DNA of 64,000 nucleotides from Bactericera cockerelli (Eukaryota; Arthropoda; Insecta; Hemiptera; Triozidae), in assembly GCA_024516035.1 (NCBI GenBank), contig CM044961.1:558115-622114 (forward strand), given 5' to 3'. Every line of letters begins with the position of its first letter. Position 1 is the first letter of the stretch. The position numbers and the translations under genes were made by a program. The notes below the pieces were generated by a model. The model worked only from the letters and a program-made list of their open reading frames with translations. It was not told where the DNA came from and did no database searches. Positions 1 to 10,306 of the stretch are shown here, in pieces.

Positions 1-57
1 GAGTTTGAGCTATTGTGACACCACGATCGTGATTAATTGACCTTAATATTTTAGTAT

Positions 58-360
58 GAATGTATGGTTTTATTTGTGGTGAAGCACAAGGCCTCTTCAC
101 ATTTTTTGTGGGTAGCGCAGCATTACTAAGAGCCTCCTTTACTTTTCAAATTATTCTATTACATTAATTTCTTTTTACTCTGGTAATGCCGCCACTGGTC
201 GTTACTCATACAAGTAACTACTCATTTTTCCTCACGAGGTATGAGGGGACCCCGAACATCCAAGTACAGAGCAGAAAAACTCCTGTCCCGCTGGGGATCG
301 AACCCAGGTCACCATGCGTGCAACGCCTAGCACGCTAACTCACTCTGCCAAGGTGACTAC
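58..360 (-). mobile_element. tRNA-derived SINE, family A, full copy
   Basis: The minus strand opens with a tRNA-like head whose B box reads GGTTCGATCCCCAGCGGG. The body continues through TTGGATGTTCGGGGTCC and ends near TGCGCTACCCAC. The insertion is bounded by a 24-bp direct repeat (34-57 and 361-384, one mismatch), read as the target-site duplication. Relatives lie at 35054-35244, 37133-37212, 60122-60250 and 62556-62790. The head is SINE sequence, not a working tRNA gene. Confidence 0.85.
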
Positions 361-1334
361 TAATTCACCTTAATATTTTAGTATTCCATGTGTTTTATTA
401 AAATTCGGTACCTACTAACATAATAATTTGTACCTCTATGTACCAACTTATGAATGTTCAGTATTTACCGTACCACCTTTACCTGTGGGTGTTAACTATG
501 TAGGTACATTGTTATGTTTCATTTCATTCAAACCATTTTATCATTGAGACCCTTTCCTCTTATGAACAAATGAACAATTACGATTAATATTGATTTCTGA
601 AGCACCACAGCTAAAAGTATCATACATGGATACGTACATACTAATTTGCCACACTTGAGACTCGAACCAGTGACCTCCAAGTTAAGAGTCTACTGAGGAA
701 AACTTTTGGGCCGTTGGAAAATAAATGGCAACCATAATTTGTCAAATTGAAGAAAAAAAATTAGTTCCCTAGGTAAAAGTAGGATGGTAGCCTAGTAGGT
801 ACAGTTAGTAGTACTGACTGACTTTTTTTTTATTTCTCTTGGTTTCAATAAAAAATGAAAGTTTTATATCAAGTGTGTCATATTTTCTGAAAGATAACAC
901 TTCAAGCAAGTTTTTACATAAATGAAACCAATACTTTATGATGGCAGTATTTTGAGAAAATGGCGGCTGAAGTTTCAGGTGGATTTCATGTTCGCGATAA
1001 ATTTTCCGCTGCTGCCGATTTTTTTCAGTACGTGTGCACTTTTTAAGAATAAATCTAGTCTAAATAATAGTGAAATATTGTTATCTTATGGAAAAAGTTA
1101 AATCTATTGCTTCGTCTACTGTATTTACGGAGTTAGATGCCATTCTTTGTCGAGCGGCAGGGGACTTGTAAAAATAATTCAAAAAAATAATATCTCGAGA
1201 ACCAAAGAGTTAAATCAAAAGTGTTATAGAACATTAATGGTTGGAAATGATCTATACTACCACCCCTTAAGAGATTTTACATTTAGTCTGTTACACCCTG
1301 TATACAGACAAATAATGGGAAAAAAGTAAAAGTA
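361..1334. other. Intergenic, no supported gene
   Basis: AT-rich sequence. A degenerate tRNA-like stretch lies at about 645-700 on the minus strand (TGGTTCGAGTC), probably an old SINE. Two ATG-initiated ORFs of under 30 codons (starting at 960 and 1088) have no recognisable domain and cannot be called genes. Confidence 0.5.
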
Positions 1335-1500
1335 AAAATGACAATAATAATATAAACAAGAAAAAAATAAATAAAATATAATACATATGTCCTAACTAAA
1401 GAGCGGGGTTATTGCCTATGGCAATCTCTTCCACCCAACCCTATATTTTTTACTAGACTTAGCGCGTTAACCACTTGACTACCAGTGTAGTTTGTTATAT
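1335..1500 (-). mobile_element. SINE with family G head and family H tail
   Basis: On the minus strand the tRNA-like start CTGGTAGTCAAGTGGTTAAC, typical of family G here, is followed directly by the family H body GGGTTGGGTGGAAGAGATTG and an AT-rich tail. Tail relatives are at 26790-26945 and 33700-33895. The head is shortened between A and B boxes, so this copy looks internally deleted or recombined. Confidence 0.7.
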
Positions 1501-1723
1501 TACAGATTTTTGAAACATATTTCGCTATGAAGTCTCAACTTCTTATTTCTCCATGCAACCTTCACATCGTGTGAAATCTTGTCTCATTCATTTTGATACA
1601 GATTGATGATTTTTTAGGCACGTGGACGTGTGAAATGACAAGGAGATGGGATTTGGGTATCACATGTTCTCAGCTGTTTTTTACCATCAGATAATGAGAC
1701 TTTCTTGTTTATACCTGCTGTCT

Positions 1724-2094
1724 AAGAGCCGAATCTTGAAACAGGATTAAGGGCCAAATTGATAAACGTTTTTGTAATACCTCTGTTTCGCTAAGTCTCA
1801 GATTCCGTATTCTGTTAGATAAAGACCGATGCTTAGCAATGACTTAAGTTATCGATTTTGTCTAAATAAATAAATCATGCCCGTTCTGAAAAATTGAAAT
1901 GACAGAAATGGAGCACAAAATTTAAAAAAAAATGGTCTATTAATTTCGCTCTAAATATCTCGGATTTTCTTAATCCAAGACAATATCTCTTAACAATTAA
2001 AAAGCGCTTTGATCAATTAAATTTCCTACCAGAGGGCGTGTTAAGGGATAGTATAGGATTAGTAAATCCAATCCTGTATCATAATTTGGCCTCT
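1724..2094. mobile_element. MITE-like segment (candidate)
   Basis: The left end AGAGCCGAATCTTGAAACAG is roughly mirrored at the right (complement AGGCCAAATTATGATACAGG). The internal string GAGGGCGTGTTAAGGGATAG recurs in the smaller TIR element at 62343-62489. No clean target duplication is visible, so boundaries are approximate. Confidence 0.4.
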
Positions 2095-2149
2095 CCTGCA
2101 ATGAGTTCTATTTTGTGCTTTGTACATAAACAAAATTACCATCCTACAT

Positions 2150-2519
2150 CACTGGCTATCTCCATAAAAATGAACGCTATGACGTCATCTCTATACATTG
2201 TCTAACACGTAACAAGTGACCCTACACCACTGGCTATCCCCATAACAATGAACGCTATGACGTCATCTCTATACATTGTCTAACACGTAACAAGTGACCC
2301 TACACCACTGGCTATCCCCATAACAATGAACGCTATGACGTCATCTCTATACATTGTCTAACACGTAACAAGTGACCCTACACCACTGGCTATCTCCATA
2401 ACAATGAACGCTATGACGTCATCTCTATACATTGTCTAACACGTAACAAGTGACCCTACACCACTGGCTATCCCCATAACAATGAACGCTATGACGTCAT
2501 CTCTATACATTGTCTAACA
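2150..2519. repeat. 78-bp minisatellite, five units, each with a CRE palindrome
   Basis: Units recur at exactly 78 bp (CACTGGCTAT begins at 2150, 2228, 2306, 2384 and 2462). Each holds the palindrome TGACGTCA (first base at 2180, 2258, 2336, 2414 and 2492), the consensus CREB/ATF-type bZIP site. The array is interrupted by the hAT-like element at 2520 and resumes at 6079. Whether the sites are bound is not shown by the sequence. Confidence 0.9.
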
Positions 2520-2639
2520 CAGGGGTCTTCAAACTTTTTCAGTCTCTGGGCCATATTTCTTTTCCGGAAAAGTCCGCGGGCCACTATTAGAAACATAATA
2601 TATAAAAAAATTCCTGCCTTTGACCAAAAGAAAAGTAGA

Positions 2640-2930
2640 ATATCCTGAAGAAAAGTTAAAAACATGTAGGTTGAAATGGTATGTTCACATGAGAAGAATG
2701 GACCAAGAACGAATACCAAAGAAAATGTTTGATCTACAACTAAATGGAACTAGACCCCGAGGAAGACATAGAAAGAGGTAAACAGACATGGTCAGAGATG
2801 GCATTACACTTGTAAGTTTCCACCGAAAAGATATAGAACGGGAAGAAGCTTTCAAAGGCAGACAATAGTGGAGAGATTTTATGAATCGACCCGTAATATA
2901 CCTTGATGGAACGTTTCGAGATATGCATGT
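2640..2930 (+). pseudogene. Remnant of a LINE ORF2 C-terminus
   Basis: The plus strand encodes a decayed version of the tail seen at the end of many non-LTR retrotransposon polymerases: a GHV-RM-like start, then ERIPKKMFDLQLNGTRPRGR, then a basic run with an in-frame stop where these proteins usually have RW, and a damaged RQ-WRDF ending containing another stop. Only this C-terminal block survives, and no catalytic domain is present. It lies inside the hAT-like element and was probably carried along with it. The parent clade cannot be fixed. Confidence 0.6.
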
Positions 2931-3199
2931 AAGAAATACCCCCTCAGTCAACACACCCTCTCAGTCAACACAAGTCCCCCTCAGTCAACACAAGTTCTAG
3001 ACCAGGTGTCTAAAACTTTCGACGAGGGGTATATATGTTAATTTTTTGGGTTAAGTTTACATACATATATTGTACAAAATAAAGTATAAGACATATTGAA
3101 AAAAAAGAAAGGAGTATGAGGCTAAGATCTGTTAAGAAAAAATATAAAAACACAAGGATTTCTGTACCTAGGATGTTTTATTTAGTTGGCAAATGCCAA

Positions 3200-3529
3200 T
3201 TACGAGTCAAAGAATCTGCCGGGATTGGAACTACAGCTCTCAGAAGACTTTGTTTTCAGCAAAGTTTGGATTCTTTGGGCTAGGTACGCCATTATTTTCT
3301 TGACTTCACTTTCAGGAAGAGTGGGGTGGGTGGGAGTACTGGAAAGGTATGCGTCCAGGAGATTCTCGATAGCTTCCCATCCTTCACCACATTTCCACCA
3401 GAAGCAAATGCCGCCATCTGGAATGATGTTTCTGGGTGTTGGGGAACCAGGGGATCTTTGTGGAATCTTCTTTCTCATGACATTCTTGTTTGCTGTGAAT
3501 TTTGATACTAGTGTTGTGGTGTTTGGCAA
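3200..3529 (-). other. Open reading segment of unknown origin in the hAT-like element
   Basis: About 110 codons are open on the minus strand, but the segment has no ATG at its start, so it is at best a fragment. The C-terminal half (for example WKCGEGWEAIENLLDAYL) has ordinary protein-like composition rather than repeat composition. I do not recognise the family. Its upstream part (3415 onward) is duplicated 512 bp away at 3927-4075. It could be captured host or transposon coding sequence, or chance. Confidence 0.3.
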
Positions 3530-4438
3530 GCAGTGTCATCATAACATCAAATTTTGAAAACTTGGAATTTTGAACACCAGCACGTGAAATTTTGAACATC
3601 AGCACGTGGAATTTTGAACTTCAGCAAGTAGAATTTTGAGTATTAGCACGTGGAATTTTGAGCATCAGCACGTCGAATTTTGAACATCAGCAAGAAGAAT
3701 TTTGAACATGAGCAAGTAGAATTTTGAGTATCAGCAAGTAGAATTTTGAGCACCAGCACGTTGAATTTTACACATCAGCAAGTAGAATTTTGAACATCAG
3801 CACCTAGAATTTTGAGTATCAGCAAGTAGAATTTTGAGCATCAGGACGTAGAATTTTGAACATCGGCACGTGGAATTTTGAACATCAGCACGTAGAATTT
3901 TGAGTATCAGCAATTAGAATTTTGAGCATCTGGAATGATGTTTCTGGGTGTTGGGGAACCAGGGGATCTTTGTGGAATCTTCTTTCTCATGAATTTCTTG
4001 TTTGCTGTGAATTTTGATACTAGTGTTGTGGTGTTTGGCAAGCAGTGTCATCATAACATCTAATTTTGAAAACTTGGAATTTTGAACACCAGCACGTGAA
4101 ATTTTGAACATCAGCACGTGGAATTTTGAACTTCAGCAAGTAGAATTTTGAGTATTAGCACGTGGAATTTTGAGCATCAGCACGTCGAATTTTGAACATC
4201 AGCAAGAAGAAATTTGAACATGAGCAAGTAGAATTTTGAGTATCAGCAAGTAGAATTTTGAGCACCAGCACGTTGAATTTTACACATCAGCAAGTAGAGT
4301 TTTGAACATCAGCACCTAGAATTTTGAGTATCAGCAAGTAGAATTTTGAGCATCAGGACGTAGAATTTTGAACATCGGCACGTGGAATTTTGAACATCAG
4401 CACGTAGAATTTTGAGTATCAGCAAGTAGAATTTTGAG
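3415..4438. repeat. Tandem duplication with 512-bp period
   Basis: The block starting CATCTGGAATGATGTTTCTG at 3415 recurs at 3927, and landmarks such as CATCAGGACGTA recur at the same 512-bp offset (3839 and 4351). Each copy includes about 130 bp of unique sequence plus many 22-bp minisatellite units, so the duplication happened after the minisatellite had formed. Confidence 0.88.
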
Positions 4439-5165
4439 CATCAGGACGTAGAATTTCGAGTATCAGCAAGTAGAATTTTGAGTATCAGCACGTAGAATTT
4501 TGAGTATCAGCAAGTAGAATTTTGAGCATCAGGACGTAGAATTTTGGGTATCAGCAAGTAGAATTTTGAGCATCAGCACGTGGAATTTTGAACATCAGCA
4601 AGACGAATTTTGAAGATCAGCAAGAAGAATTTTGAACATGAGCAAGTAGAATTTTGAGTATCAGCACGTGGAATTTTGAACATGAGCAAGTAGAATTTTG
4701 AACATCAGCAAGTTGAATTTTGAACATCAGCACGAAGAATTTCGATCATCAGCAAATAGAATTTTGAACATCAGCACGAAGAATTTTGATCATCAGCAAA
4801 TAGAATTTTGAACATCTGCACGTAGAATTTTGAACATCAGCAAGGAGAATTTTGAGCATCAGCACGTAGAATTTTGAACATCAACACGTAGAATTTCGAA
4901 CATGAGCAAGTAGAATTTTGAGTATCAGCACGTAGAATTTTGAACATCAGCAAGGAAAATTTTGATCAGCAAGTTGAATTTAGAACATCAGCAAGTTGAA
5001 TTTGGAACATCACAAGAAGAATTTTCATCATCAGCAAATAGAATTTTGAACATCAGCAAGGAAAATTTTGATCAGCAAGTAGAATTTTGAACATCAGCAA
5101 GGAAAATTTTGATCAGCAAGTAGAATTTTGAACAGCAGTGTCAGCAACGAAAATTTTGACAATCA
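3551..5165. repeat. 22-bp minisatellite array
   Basis: Units follow GAATTTTGARCATCAGCAMG plus two bases, with variants at the GAGTATC/GAACATC and ACGT/AAGT positions. There are roughly 65-70 units, interrupted by the duplicated unique block at about 3931-4060. Units degrade and shorten toward 5165. The array sits wholly inside the hAT-like element. Confidence 0.9.
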
Positions 5166-5313
5166 GTGTAACTTATTAATTTAGTTCTTGGGTATACTCT
5201 TAATTTTGTTGTGTTGTGATGTTTGTTGGAGTTAAAATAACTTTGAATGAAAAATTTGAATTCTTTATGTGGCCAATTAAAATAACTATACATATAATAA
5301 ACTATACATATAA

Positions 5314-5474
5314 GTCTGGCTGGGGGACTATAAACAGGGAGTAGACCAGCATTGGCTTGGTTCTGGGGGCCCTTGTCAATTATTAGCCTTCTTGTAAAGA
5401 CAGTGGTAGAAGTGCTGAGTCATTCCTCCACTGTCTGGCTACCATCGTTCACGATGACGCCACCCTATGATGAT
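5314..5474 (+). mobile_element. Family D SINE-like element, one 5' monomer
   Basis: It starts GTCTGGCTGGGGGACTATAA, continues with one 38-bp monomer and a body beginning TTGGCTTGGTTCTGGGGGCC, and ends in a TGATGAT tail. ATACATATAA occurs on both sides (5304-5313 and 5473-5482), overlapping the tail, and fixes the 5' end at the start of the monomer. Relatives are at 10102, 35699 and 54368. There is no clear tRNA B box, so the origin of the family is open. Confidence 0.82.
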
Positions 5475-5555
5475 ACATATAATTTGGCCAACATGAAACG
5501 AATCTTTCAGGAAACTTACTTGTGTGATTATTGAACTCGCTACTATTCTCTACTC

Positions 5556-6078
5556 CAGGGGTCTTCAACCTTTTTCAGTCTCTGGGGGTTGAAAAAATTT
5601 CAGAAAACTATTTTTAATTTCAGGAACAAGTGTTGGTATTTTTATTTTACAAATAAAATTAAAAGAAAATTGTTTCACTCATTTTTTTATACAAAAACTA
5701 GAAGAAAAAAAAATTGTACAGGAGTCTCTGATCAGTTTCTGTTTAGAAAAAAATCAACTCTGTGAGGGATCGAACCTATAGGTCTTCCATGGGATGGTTG
5801 GCATTGCATGGCATCCACCGATTTGACAATATTGGGTTGAAGTTTTGTTGTAGCAATCCGGAGGGAGTGTTGGTCAATGCATTAGTCTTGTAGGTGGGAA
5901 ACCTGGGTTCGAATCCCATCGGATTTGTCACTGCTTGTAACTTTTGCATAGCAAAAAAAAAAAATCTTGGCCAGCTAGTGCTTGAAGAAATAGGAAATAA
6001 CATGAATGAGCTCGCGGGCCACCAAAAATGACTCGGTGGGCCACAAGTGGCCCGCGGGACACAGGTTGAAGACCCCTG
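5556..6078. mobile_element. Inner hAT-like copy or duplicated hAT end
   Basis: A second left terminus CAGGGGTCTTCAACCTTTTT begins at 5556, in the same orientation as the one at 2520, and shares the right end at 6078. The 8 bases before 5556 do not match GTCTAACA, so this inner unit did not insert independently at its present place. It is either the ancestral short MITE or an internal duplication. Confidence 0.6.
5860..5966 (+). mobile_element. tRNA-like SINE fragment
   Basis: It contains a B-box-like GGGTTCGAATCCC, preceded by GTTGGTCAATGCATTAGTCT and followed by an A-rich stretch ending near 5966. It lies inside the inner hAT-like copy. It does not match families A-J closely. Confidence 0.5.
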
Positions 6079-6268
6079 GTCTAACACGTTACAAGTGATC
6101 CTACACCACTGGCTATCTCCATAACAATGAAGGCTATGACGTCATCTCTATACATTGTCTTAACACGTAACAAGTGACCCTACACCACTGGCTATCCCCA
6201 TAACAATGAACGCTATGACGTCATCTCGATACATTGTCTAACACGTTACAAGTGCTTTGGTGACGTCA
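6079..6268. repeat. 78-bp CRE minisatellite, continuation
   Basis: The array continues with two units (one 79 bp because of an extra T) and a partial third. TGACGTCA occurs at 6137, 6216 and, in the degenerate edge, 6261. It matches the block at 2150-2519. Confidence 0.88.
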
Positions 6269-6317
6269 CAATCGATTTTCCTTTATGTAACCTTAATCCT
6301 GTACATAATCCTTCCCA

Positions 6318-6393
<76 letters not shown>

Positions 6394-6780
6394 TCTCTCT
6401 CCCTCCCACCCTCCAAATCTATCTCTCTCCATCTTTCATTCTCAAAATTCTGTTTACGCTTAATCTCTCTCTTCTTTTCATAACTCTCCTTTACATCTAA
6501 CTACCTTCTCATCATCTCTCTCACTGTGATCTTCTCTCTCTCTCTTTTTCTCTCTCATTTCCTCTCTCTTTCTATCTCCCCATCATTTTCTTTCTCTTTG
6601 TTATCTCTCCTTTTCATCTATCTCTCTCTACCTATTAAATGTATTTACCTTCTCACTGTTACCCTTTATCTCTCTCTCTCTTCTTTTTTTTATCCTGTAT
6701 CTAATCACAAATATCCCCCTCACTTCTTCTCTCTAGCCCTCCCTCAGTATATATTAATTTGTACCCATAGCTATTTACTC
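6318..6780. repeat. CT microsatellite and pyrimidine-rich flank
   Basis: A near-pure (CT)n tract runs from 6318 to about 6400, followed by degenerate CT/TTC-rich sequence. Apparent open frames here are low-complexity serine/leucine strings and not genes. Confidence 0.9.
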
Positions 6781-6934
6781 TGACAAGATATCGCTTTCAC
6801 AAACTAACCTGTCATTGCGTTAGTTTCAAAATGTTAGCTAAAGTAACAAGAGCTATCATCTTTTATCGATGCTATACTTATTTTTAGACAGAGCATTCAA
6901 CCAATTTGTACATCTATAGTACAAATTGGTACTG

Positions 6935-7236
6935 AGCGCGCGATTAGCTCAGTGGTTGAGCACTCGCTTGAAATGCGGAAGGTCTCGGGTTCGATCCCCC
7001 GTGCCGAAAAAAAAATGTATTCTCAATTTGGTTACAATTGTTTGTAAGAGATACCTCCCGGTGCGCTCGTGTTGACCCAGCACCTGAATGGGAAATATTG
7101 TGTCACTTCTCGTCCATCAGAGAGGAGGCATACTACGGGATGGGCAGGCTACAACACAGACCACAAACGTCTACAGTAGCTCCTGTTTCATGGCTACGAA
7201 TTAAAAACGGCTGTGAAACACTCATCTTAAAAAAAA
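6935..7236 (+). mobile_element. tRNA-derived SINE, family E, full copy
   Basis: The head GCGCGATTAGCTCAGTGGTT has a clear A box, an anticodon-like loop TTGAAAT and B box GGGTTCGATCCCCCG. It resembles a tRNA with a GAA anticodon. The body includes ACGTCTACAGTAGCTCCTGT and ends A-rich after AACACTCATCTT. Other copies at 26590, 32993, 35864 and 53116 show it is a SINE. Confidence 0.85.
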
Positions 7237-7291
7237 TATATATTTATATAATTATAGAAATGCATTTTTAGTGTTTAGAAAACATAATGAA

Positions 7292-7385
7292 AGCCAACGT
7301 CAATAGCACGTTGATTACACCAGTCTCTGAAGTTAAGCAACGTCCAGTAAAATCCAGTAGTAACGCATTAACTTCGCCCGAATCA
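7292..7385 (+). mobile_element. 5S-rRNA-headed SINE, family B, truncated
   Basis: It begins GCCAACGTCAATAGCACGTT and retains GAAGTTAAGCAACGTCCAG, the segment matching the 5S rRNA internal promoter region. The body is missing after about 7360. It is too diverged to be a 5S gene. Confidence 0.7.
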
Positions 7386-8022
7386 CAAAACAATCACGAA
7401 TCACTAACTGTAGGTACAAGAATACCTAATATGTAATTAAAAGTTTTCGCCGTTTTTAATTTGAATTTTACAGCGGATTTAATAATTACCAATATGAAAA
7501 ATTTCCTCGCTAAAATTTGCACCGGTGGTAATTAATTTAGATATTCTGTAGAATTTCCTCTGAAGATATTCATTAAAATATTAATTATTTCAATTTTCAG
7601 ACCTAACCAAAGATAGCCGAGAGCAAAAATTTTCCATTTAAGGTTTCGAGGACTGAGCTTTTGATTTTACTTCCGAGTATTTGTAATATTATTAAATATC
7701 GGAAGTATTTTGTGTTTGTTTTTGCAACAGCAAAAAAAAAATATTTTTGCTTCAAACTTTTTTTCTTCGATTTTTTTTGGACGTTACGTAACCTCCTGAG
7801 CAAACTTCAGTTTTTTGTCTATCTCTCTGTCTATTGGTTTGTTAAATGTATTCCTTGGAAAGGACAACTCAAATACTGAAGGAATTTCATGAAAATTTGT
7901 ACTCTTTACTTAAACGCTTATATCTTGTGAATGGTACACCCGATTTTAATGAAATTTTGCATGTATATGTCTATCAGTGTTTTACATGGTACATTTTTAA
8001 TCAGTGTCTAATAAAATATAAT
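7386..8022. other. AT-rich intergenic stretch
   Basis: No gene, RNA or element could be supported. Short overlapping open frames on both strands have no domain features. The bases TTAGCTCT (8023-8030) after it are the left target duplication of the next element. Confidence 0.5.
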
Positions 8023-8030
8023 TTAGCTCT

Positions 8031-8223
8031 TTTTTGTCAAGGCTAGTGGAAAAGTCAGGTGATGGTAGAACGGGTTTCTACCTATCACAAAGGATAAGTC
8101 TAGCAATACAAAGAGGAAATGCGGCGGCAGTTGTGGGCTGTGTGCCCCAGGGAGATGAGTTGGATAATGAATTGTAATGAATGAATAAAAACTGCATGCC
8201 TATAAAAAAAAAAAAAAAAAAAA
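8031..8223 (+). mobile_element. 5'-truncated retro-fragment with poly(A)
   Basis: About 45 codons are open up to a TAA at 8175-8177 (central residues YLSQRISLAIQRGNAAAVVG). AATAAA follows near 8183, and a run of about 20 A ends at 8223. The direct repeat TTAGCTCT flanks the unit (8023-8030 and 8224-8231). This is the signature of LINE-style reverse transcription. The peptide resembles C-terminal tails seen on LINE ORF2 proteins as I recall them, but a processed host transcript is possible. Confidence 0.65.
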
Positions 8224-8491
8224 TTAGCTCTGATATTAAAGAAAATACAAATTTTGGGAAAAAATGTGCGAAATTAAGGTCTACGACATGTCAGTACAGA
8301 ATTTTTTTGTAGGAAAAACGGTATTAAAACAAATTTGAAGATGACCAGTTTTGAAGATACCAGTGATTTAGTGAACCTATCACGAGGAAGTATTGTGTCC
8401 ATAATTGGTAATTTTATTTAATTTGTGATGCTGTTCAATAACTTTTAATCTCAATCTAATTAAAAAAAACTCAGCTTTTTTCAATTCACCG

Positions 8492-8751
8492 CTCTCTCTC
8501 TCTCTCTCTCTCGCTCTTTCTCTCTCGCTCTCCCTCTCTCTCCCTCTCTCTTTTCTCTTTCTTTCTCTCTCTTTCTCTCTCCCTCTCTCTTTCTCTCTCT
8601 TTCTCTCTCTCTTTCTCTCTCTCTTTCTCTCCCTTTCTCTCTCTTTCTCTCTCTCCCTCTCTCTTTCTCTCTCTCCTCTCTCCTTCTCCTCTCTCGCTCT
8701 CTCTTTCTCTCTCTCTCTCCCTTTCTCTCTCTTTCTCTCTCTCCCTCTCTT

Positions 8752-8800
<49 letters not shown>

Positions 8801-8925
8801 CTCTCTCTCCTCTCTCGCTCTCCTCTCTCGCTCTCCTCTCTCTCTCTCTCTCTTCCTTCCCTCTCCTCTCCTCTCCTCTCTCTGTCTCTCTCTCTCTCTC
8901 TTGTCTTTCACTCTTTCTTTCTGTG
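8492..8925. repeat. CT/CTTT microsatellite
   Basis: About 430 bp of (CT)n with interspersed CCCTCT and CTTT units. The long open frame on the minus strand is an Arg/Glu repeat and not a gene. Confidence 0.92.
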
Positions 8926-9109
8926 TCTCTTTCTTGCTAGGTTCTCAATAAGTTAATTTTTGCAGACAAGGTAGGTAATTATTACGTAATACTAGCCTGG
9001 ATGGATGCAGCAAGTCGTGTTAGAAATTTTGAATTTTGAGCATCGAAACTACAAGTTCCAAAACTATTACAAAAGAGATACTTTTTATTTTTTATTTTGC
9101 AATTCTGCA

Positions 9110-9260
9110 AAAAGTTAATGTGGGTAGCTGGTACGATTCTCAGCGCATGGAGGGTAAAACACTCGTCCTGACTACTTCAAATCAGGATGTACATCAGAAT
9201 TAGAACCAAATTGGTGCTTCTCTTGTGGAAATCCAACCAGTCTATAATAATTTAAAAAAG
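9110..9260 (+). mobile_element. Family C SINE, 3' fragment
   Basis: It contains TGTGGGTAGCTGGTACGATT and GCGCATGGAGGGTAAAACAC, matching the body of the family C copies at 25743 and 26343. The tRNA-like head is missing. Confidence 0.65.
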
Positions 9261-9930
9261 ACTTCCAAAACCATTACAGAAGAGATAATGAAGATCATAC
9301 ACATCACAAAAAGAGACAAGTGAGTACGCCATATCATGACCAATATAAATAAATATATTTTCTTTTTTGTAAAGTACTATAGGAAGTTTATCATATTAAA
9401 ATCCATCAAGATAGTATTTGATGGAGGCATTTCAGCCTTTTAGGCTTTACGGTTTTTTTTACTAACGTCTACTACAATGTTACATGTTACCCGATTCACA
9501 CAAGACCTTGCGTGTCACTAAATAAGAGCAATAAGTGACGTGAGAGAACAATCGCATTACTGATTTGTCTCATTAAATAAGGACATGACTTGATGATAGA
9601 TGATTTGTGCTTGAATTCTACTACCGCCACCTCCTTTTAAGAATAAAAAGTTGCTTCCACTCATTATGAAAATAATGTATAAATTAGTATATTATGTATA
9701 TATAAATAAGTAAATAAATGAAAGCCAAAAAGTTACATCCTCAACGTCAAAACAGAAAACGCCCTCAGACTGAAATGTCAAAAACTTTTGGCGAGAAAAC
9801 TTTTCGACCCGTCATAGCCAACAGGAAAGTTCAAGAGATATCACCACAGCAGTTTCCTGAACTTTAACAGGGTATTTTTAAGAAGATTTTAATATTTAAA
9901 AAAAAAATCAAATTAGTAAAATCTTGTAAT
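9261..9930. other. Intergenic, nothing recognised
   Basis: AT-rich sequence with no open frame, TIR pair or repeat that I could support. Confidence 0.5.
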
Positions 9931-10058
9931 TTCCGAACCAGGCTGGGTGAGGTTAATGTGAATAGCATATTTTTGAGTTTCCTGCGAATATAGGGTAACA
10001 CCCCCGTCGTGATATGACCATGCAGTTGAAAGCGACGTTAAACCAAAAAAAAGGTTTT
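9931..10058 (+). mobile_element. Family B SINE, 3' part
   Basis: It starts within the body at CCAGGCTGGGTGAGGTTAAT and runs through ACACCCCCGTCGTGATATGA to the A-rich end after GAAAGCGACGTTAAA. The 5S-like head is absent, so this is a 5' truncation. Confidence 0.8.
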
Positions 10059-10101
10059 TTTTACTTAACTATCAGGTAATAATCTGTATCTTCTTGAAAG
10101 A

Positions 10102-10306
10102 GTCTGACTAGGGGACTATAAACACGGAGTAAACCAGCAGTCTGGCTGGGGGACTATAAACAGGGAGTAGACCAGCATTGGCTTGGTTCTGGGGGCCCTT
10201 GTCAATTATTAGCCTCCTTGTAAAGACAGTGGTTGAAGTGCTGAGTCATTCCTCCACTGTCTGGCTACCATCGTTCAGGATGACGCCACCCTATGATGAT
10301 GATGAT
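10102..10306 (+). mobile_element. Family D SINE-like element, two 5' monomers
   Basis: Two 38-bp monomers (10102-10139, more diverged, and 10140-10177) precede the standard body and a GATGATGATGAT tail. The outer monomer has more substitutions than the inner one. Confidence 0.85.

Larger units (their letters stand above)
2520..6078. mobile_element. Composite hAT-like DNA element, non-autonomous
   Basis: The termini are inverted (CAGGGGTCTTCAAACTTTTT at the left; CAGGGGTCTTCAACCTGTGT as complement of the right). The interval is flanked by an exact 8-bp duplication, GTCTAACA (2512-2519 and 6079-6086), the hAT size. The surrounding 78-bp array supplies the empty-site sequence, so the duplication is genuine. 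No hAT transposase is visible. Inside are a LINE remnant, an open segment, a 22-bp minisatellite, a family D SINE and a second copy of the left terminus at 5556. A third weak left-end-like motif lies at 3003. Confidence 0.82.

Noticed and set aside
960..1171. Two short ATG frames as host exons
   Set aside because: Under 30 codons each, no domain or splice evidence that can be supported from sequence alone.
3551..5165. A CRISPR-like array
   Set aside because: Units are contiguous 22-bp repeats without spacers, in a eukaryotic transposon.
6935..7010. A tRNA gene with GAA anticodon
   Set aside because: The cloverleaf is only the head of a SINE whose body recurs four more times; the sequence runs on without a terminator.
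8486..8911. 141-codon Arg/Glu-rich open frame on the minus strand
   Set aside because: Pure translation of a CT microsatellite; no start context or unique sequence.
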